From Chloroflexota bacterium (GTDB taxonomy: Bacteria; Chloroflexota; Chloroflexia; Thermomicrobiales; UBA6265): DNA of 6,875 bases. Under the pieces are notes generated by a model. That model made no database searches and was not told where the DNA came from. It worked only from the letters and a program-made list of their open reading frames with translations. Shown piece by piece: positions 4,602-6,875 of the stretch. The stretch covers positions 1 through 6,875 of the forward strand of contig JAEVYR010000539.1 of the NCBI GenBank assembly GCA_023392645.1. Direction: 5' to 3'. Each line of letters opens with the position of its first letter. Within the stretch, counting starts at the first letter, position 1. The position numbers and the translations under genes are program-made.

Positions 4602-6490
4602 CGCGAATCCCTCTCTTCCGGCGGCACGGCGTTCCCATCGCCCATCTCGCGCAGTGTCAGCGCCGCATTGATCACGCCGACGTGGGTGAACGCCTGCGGA
4701 AAGTTGCCCAGGTGCTCGCCGCTGCCGATCGCGATCTCCTCGGCGAACAGTCCGACATCGTTGGCGTAGCCGAGCATCTCCTCGAACTGCCGGCGCGCGA
4801 GGTCGCTCTGGCCGCCCCGCGCGAGGCAATCGATCGCCCAGAACGAGCACAGGCCGAACGCGCCCTCGCCGGGCGTGAGGCCGTCGTCGGAGTCGGCGAG
4901 ATAGCGATGCAGCAACGCGCCCACGCCGAGTCGCTCGCGCACGCGCGCCAGCGTCGATGCCATCCGCGGGTGCGTCGCCTCGATGTAGCCGTACCAGGGC
5001 AGGGTGAGCAGGCTGGCGTCGAGCGTATCGCCGTCGAACACCTGCGTGTAGCTGCCCAGCGCCGCGTTGTAGCCATGCCGCTCGATCTCGGCGCGGAGCG
5101 CCGCCCGCTCGTCGCGATATCGCGCCACGTCGAGGGCGATCCCGAACCGCTCGTGCAGGTCGATCAGTCGGTCGAGCGCCACCCAGCAGAGCGCCTTGGA
5201 GTGCGTGTAGTGCCGCGGCCCCGATCGCGGCTCCCAGATGCCCGAATCAGGCTCGCGCCACCGGTCGCACACCGTCCGGCCGATTCCGTCGAGAAACTGC
5301 ACCGTGTCCCGGTCGAAGAAGGCGCGGTTCGTCACCACTCGGACAACGGCGTCGGCGACCTCGCCGTAGACGTCGAGCTGTACCTGGTCGTGCGCGCCGT
5401 TGCCGATCCGCACCGGCGCCGAGCCGCGATACCCCTCCAGGTGGTCCAGCGTCCGCTCCCGCAACCGCGTCTCGCCGTAGACGTTGTAGAGCACCTGCAG
5501 CCGCGGCCACGACAGGCGGGTCGAATGCAGCAGCCAGTCGCTGTAGGCGGCCGCCTCGTCCTCGTAGCCGAGCGCCATCAGCGCGCGCAGCGTGAAGGCG
5601 GCATCGCGCAACCAGCAATAGCGATAGTCCCAGTTGCGCTCGCCGCCGATCCGCTCGGGAAGCGACGTCGTCGGCGCCGCCACGACCGCGCCCGACGGGG
5701 CGTAGCACATCAGCTTGAGCGTCAACACGCTGCGGCGCACGGCCTCGCGATACGGGCCGTCGTAGGTACAGGCGGCGATCCAGCGCTCCCACCATGCGAT
5801 CGTGCCGGCCATGCGCTCGCGGGCGGCATCGCCGAGCGCGGGGATCACCGCTGGGCCATCCTCGCTGTAGGTGAGCGCGAACGCCAGCCGCGCCCCGGCG
5901 CGAACGAGCGCCGTGCCCCCGGCGACCTCCCCGCCCGGCGCGACCGCCAGCGGCGCGTCGCCGCGCAGCACCAGCACGCCGGGCCCGGTTTCGCACCAGA
6001 TGCCGGCCCAGCCGCGATCCCGCAACATTGCCCGTGGGCGCGCGTATCCCGGCTTCGGCTCGTATCGAACCCGCACCGACACCGCGCCGCTCAGGCCGAC
6101 AACCTCCCGCAGGATCTCGCGCTCGGCCGTCAGGCGCATGCGCTTGTCGTGTTCCGACAGCACCGGCATCGCGTCGCGCAGCAGCACCGAGCCGGATTCC
6201 GTGTGAAAGATGGTCTCCAGCACGTTGGTGCCGGGCACATAGCGCCGCTCGGTCCGGAACACGCCTTCCGGCTGGATGACGAACCGGCCACCGCGGCCGG
6301 CGTCCAGCAGCGCGGCGAAGATCGACGGGCTGGCGAATGCGGGCCAGCAGAGCCAGTCGATCGCGCCCTCCCGCGAAACGAGCGCCGCGCTGCGGCAATC
6401 GCCGATGATGGCGTAATCGCCGATCGGTCGGTACGATTCCGCAGATTTCTCGTCGGCCCGCTGGTCGCCCACCAGGTTGGTCACGGGCAT
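4598..6490 (-). CDS. glycoside hydrolase family 15 (glucoamylase/trehalase-type)
   Basis: Cytoplasmic alpha-glucoside hydrolase of 630 residues. The N-terminal beta-sandwich domain begins with YRPIGDYAIIGDCRSAALVS and EGAIDWLCWPAFASPSIF (about 20-58). The C-terminal (alpha/alpha)6 barrel starts near 245. Family landmarks are NWDYRYCWLRDAAFTLRAL (286-304), DSGIWEPR with E420 as probable general acid, GLFAEE with E584 as probable general base, and GNFPQAFTH (595-603). GH15 enzymes act on starch oligosaccharides, dextrans or trehalose; sequence alone does not choose. No signal peptide or starch-binding domain is visible, which favours an intracellular substrate such as trehalose or maltodextrin (inference). 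The ATG at 6490 is chosen because GGGGAG (6504-6499) lies eight bases upstream and the family motif begins about 20 residues in. The in-frame extension to 6754 is not protein-like and collides with the divergent gene. Confidence 0.95.
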   Translation of the reverse strand: MPVTNLVGDQRADEKSAESYRPIGDYAIIGDCRSAALVSREGAIDWLCWPAFASPSIFAALLDAGRGGRFVIQPEGVFRTERRYVPGTNVLETIFHTESGSVLLRDAMPVLSEHDKRMRLTAEREILREVVGLSGAVSVRVRYEPKPGYARPRAMLRDRGWAGIWCETGPGVLVLRGDAPLAVAPGGEVAGGTALVRAGARLAFALTYSEDGPAVIPALGDAARERMAGTIAWWERWIAACTYDGPYREAVRRSVLTLKLMCYAPSGAVVAAPTTSLPERIGGERNWDYRYCWLRDAAFTLRALMALGYEDEAAAYSDWLLHSTRLSWPRLQVLYNVYGETRLRERTLDHLEGYRGSAPVRIGNGAHDQVQLDVYGEVADAVVRVVTNRAFFDRDTVQFLDGIGRTVCDRWREPDSGIWEPRSGPRHYTHSKALCWVALDRLIDLHERFGIALDVARYRDERAALRAEIERHGYNAALGSYTQVFDGDTLDASLLTLPWYGYIEATHPRMASTLARVRERLGVGALLHRYLADSDDGLTPGEGAFGLCSFWAIDCLARGGQSDLARRQFEEMLGYANDVGLFAEEIAIGSGEHLGNFPQAFTHVGVINAALTLREMGDGNAVPPEERDSR

Positions 6491-6540
6491 TGCCACCACT
6501 CCCCGCTGCGCTGCGTGCCGGTGAATATCGGTACGATCCA

Positions 6541-6552
6541 CCGATCGATCGG
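6541..6552. promoter_or_regulatory. 12-base perfect palindrome CCGATCGATCGG, candidate operator
   Basis: Perfect 12-base palindrome 50 bases upstream of the GH15 start codon. It lies just upstream of the GATATT candidate -10, where a repressor would block polymerase. GATCGATC-type words are common in GC-rich genomes, so chance is a serious alternative. Confidence 0.25.
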
Positions 6553-6619
6553 CATAACCCATGCCATCGCCGGCGGCATCCGGCACCCTCGCCACATCGC
6601 CCCGATCCCTGTTGCTCCG

Positions 6620-6641
6620 CCGAATTTCGGTCGCAGCCGAA
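6620..6641. repeat. alternating CCGAA/TTCGG/CCGAA inverted repeats
   Basis: CCGAA (6620-6624), TTCGG (6626-6630) and CCGAA (6637-6641) form two overlapping inverted repeats sharing the middle arm, with spacers of one and six bases. They lie in the shared upstream region of the divergent genes, about 80 bases before the plus-strand start. This could be a binding site with two half-site arrangements; no function is shown. Confidence 0.3.
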
Positions 6642-6707
6642 GCGTCCGCGACGCGCGGCAGCCCATACTGGCAGGTGAATGTTGTCGCGGCCTGCGAGGC
6701 CAGGTGC

Positions 6708-6713
6708 AGGAGG
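6708..6713 (+). promoter_or_regulatory. strong ribosome binding site of the ICL/PEPM gene
   Basis: AGGAGG, a full Shine-Dalgarno match, is spaced six bases before GTG at 6720. It decides the GTG start and supports the gene although only its first 52 codons are visible. Confidence 0.85.
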
Positions 6714-6719
6714 TTCATC

Positions 6720-6875
6720 GTGACGGACGCAACTCGGGCTCTCGATCTCGACACGCAGGTGGAGCGCGCGCGGGAATTCGCCGCGCTCCACGCCGCGGAT
6801 GGGCCGCTGGTGCTCCCGAACGCCTGGGACGCCGGGTCGGCCCGCCTCGTGGAGCGCGCCGGCGCGAAGGCGATC
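6720..6875 (+). CDS. isocitrate lyase/PEP mutase-family protein (N-terminal fragment)
   Basis: The first 52 residues of a protein truncated by the right window edge. After a variable leader (residues 1-26) comes PLVLPNAWDAGSARLVERAG (29-48), the characteristic first strand and helix of the isocitrate lyase/phosphoenolpyruvate mutase superfamily. The Asn-Ala-Trp-Asp segment (34-37) is typical of the uncharacterised branch often annotated as carboxyvinyl-carboxyphosphonate phosphorylmutase or oxaloacetate decarboxylase-like. Members are cytoplasmic Mg-dependent enzymes that make or break C-C or C-P bonds of small 2-oxo acids. The catalytic motif lies beyond the edge, so the reaction cannot be specified. 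The start is GTG with AGGAGG six bases upstream. The gene is transcribed divergently from the GH15 gene; no metabolic link between them is evident. Confidence 0.85.
   Translation, partial: MTDATRALDLDTQVERAREFAALHAADGPLVLPNAWDAGSARLVERAGAKAI

Larger units (their letters stand above)
6491..6719. other. divergent intergenic region between GH15 and ICL/PEPM genes
   Basis: This 229-base spacer must hold promoters for both directions. On the minus strand GATATT (6529-6524) could be a -10 element for the GH15 gene, but no good -35 is seen at 16-18 bases. On the plus strand CATACT (6664-6669) is a possible -10 with a poor -35. Short palindromes lie at 6541-6552 and 6620-6641, and self-complementary leader sequence at 6671-6713. 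Confidence 0.55.

Noticed and set aside
4602..4850. N-terminal extension of the 159-residue membrane protein
   Set aside because: It would overlap the GH15 gene by about 250 bases, whereas ATG at 4601 has a good ribosome binding site and an ATGA junction.
6491..6754. N-terminal extension of the GH15 protein by 88 residues
   Set aside because: The added sequence is not protein-like, overlaps the start of the divergent gene, and lies upstream of a good ribosome binding site and ATG at 6490.
5247..6791. A 514-residue minus-strand frame overlapping the GH15 gene
   Set aside because: Arg/Gly/Ala-rich shadow of the GH15 coding sequence in another frame, with no motif and no plausible start signal.

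Overview
The window is GC-rich bacterial DNA and densely coded. Six genes lie on the minus strand and one partial gene lies on the plus strand at the right end. The gene mix is an OmpR-type regulator, a DUF6220-like membrane protein, a two-repeat MMPL/RND transporter, a cytoplasmic GH15 enzyme and an isocitrate lyase/PEP mutase-type enzyme. With the strong GC bias at third codon positions, this fits a high-GC chromosome such as a Thermomicrobia/Chloroflexota or actinobacterial lineage. That placement is inference; no rRNA or marker gene is present to settle it.

Layout on the minus strand, read right to left. A GH15 glycoside hydrolase (4598-6490) overlaps a small four-helix membrane protein of unknown function (4122-4601) through an ATGA junction. 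A 313-base gap (3809-4121) follows; it holds an inverted-repeat cluster and a 15-base palindrome just ahead of the next gene. Next is a 707-residue MMPL transporter (1685-3808). After 90 bases comes a tight run of four genes: a DUF6220-like four-helix protein (1157-1594), a 62-residue two-helix protein joined to it by a TGATG overlap (969-1157), a very acidic Tat-type lipoprotein (602-892) and an OmpR/PhoB-family response regulator whose C-terminus runs off the left edge (1-544).

On the plus strand, an isocitrate lyase/PEP mutase-family gene starts at 6720 and runs off the right edge. It diverges from the GH15 gene across 229 bases that contain short palindromes and possible 5'-leader structure.

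Most of the window is ordinary housekeeping or accessory metabolism and transport. The least explained part is the left cluster, where three small envelope proteins precede a response regulator: a His-bearing membrane protein, a glycine-rich two-helix protein and a polyacidic lipoprotein. No CRISPR array, tRNA, rRNA, transposase or clear phage gene was seen.
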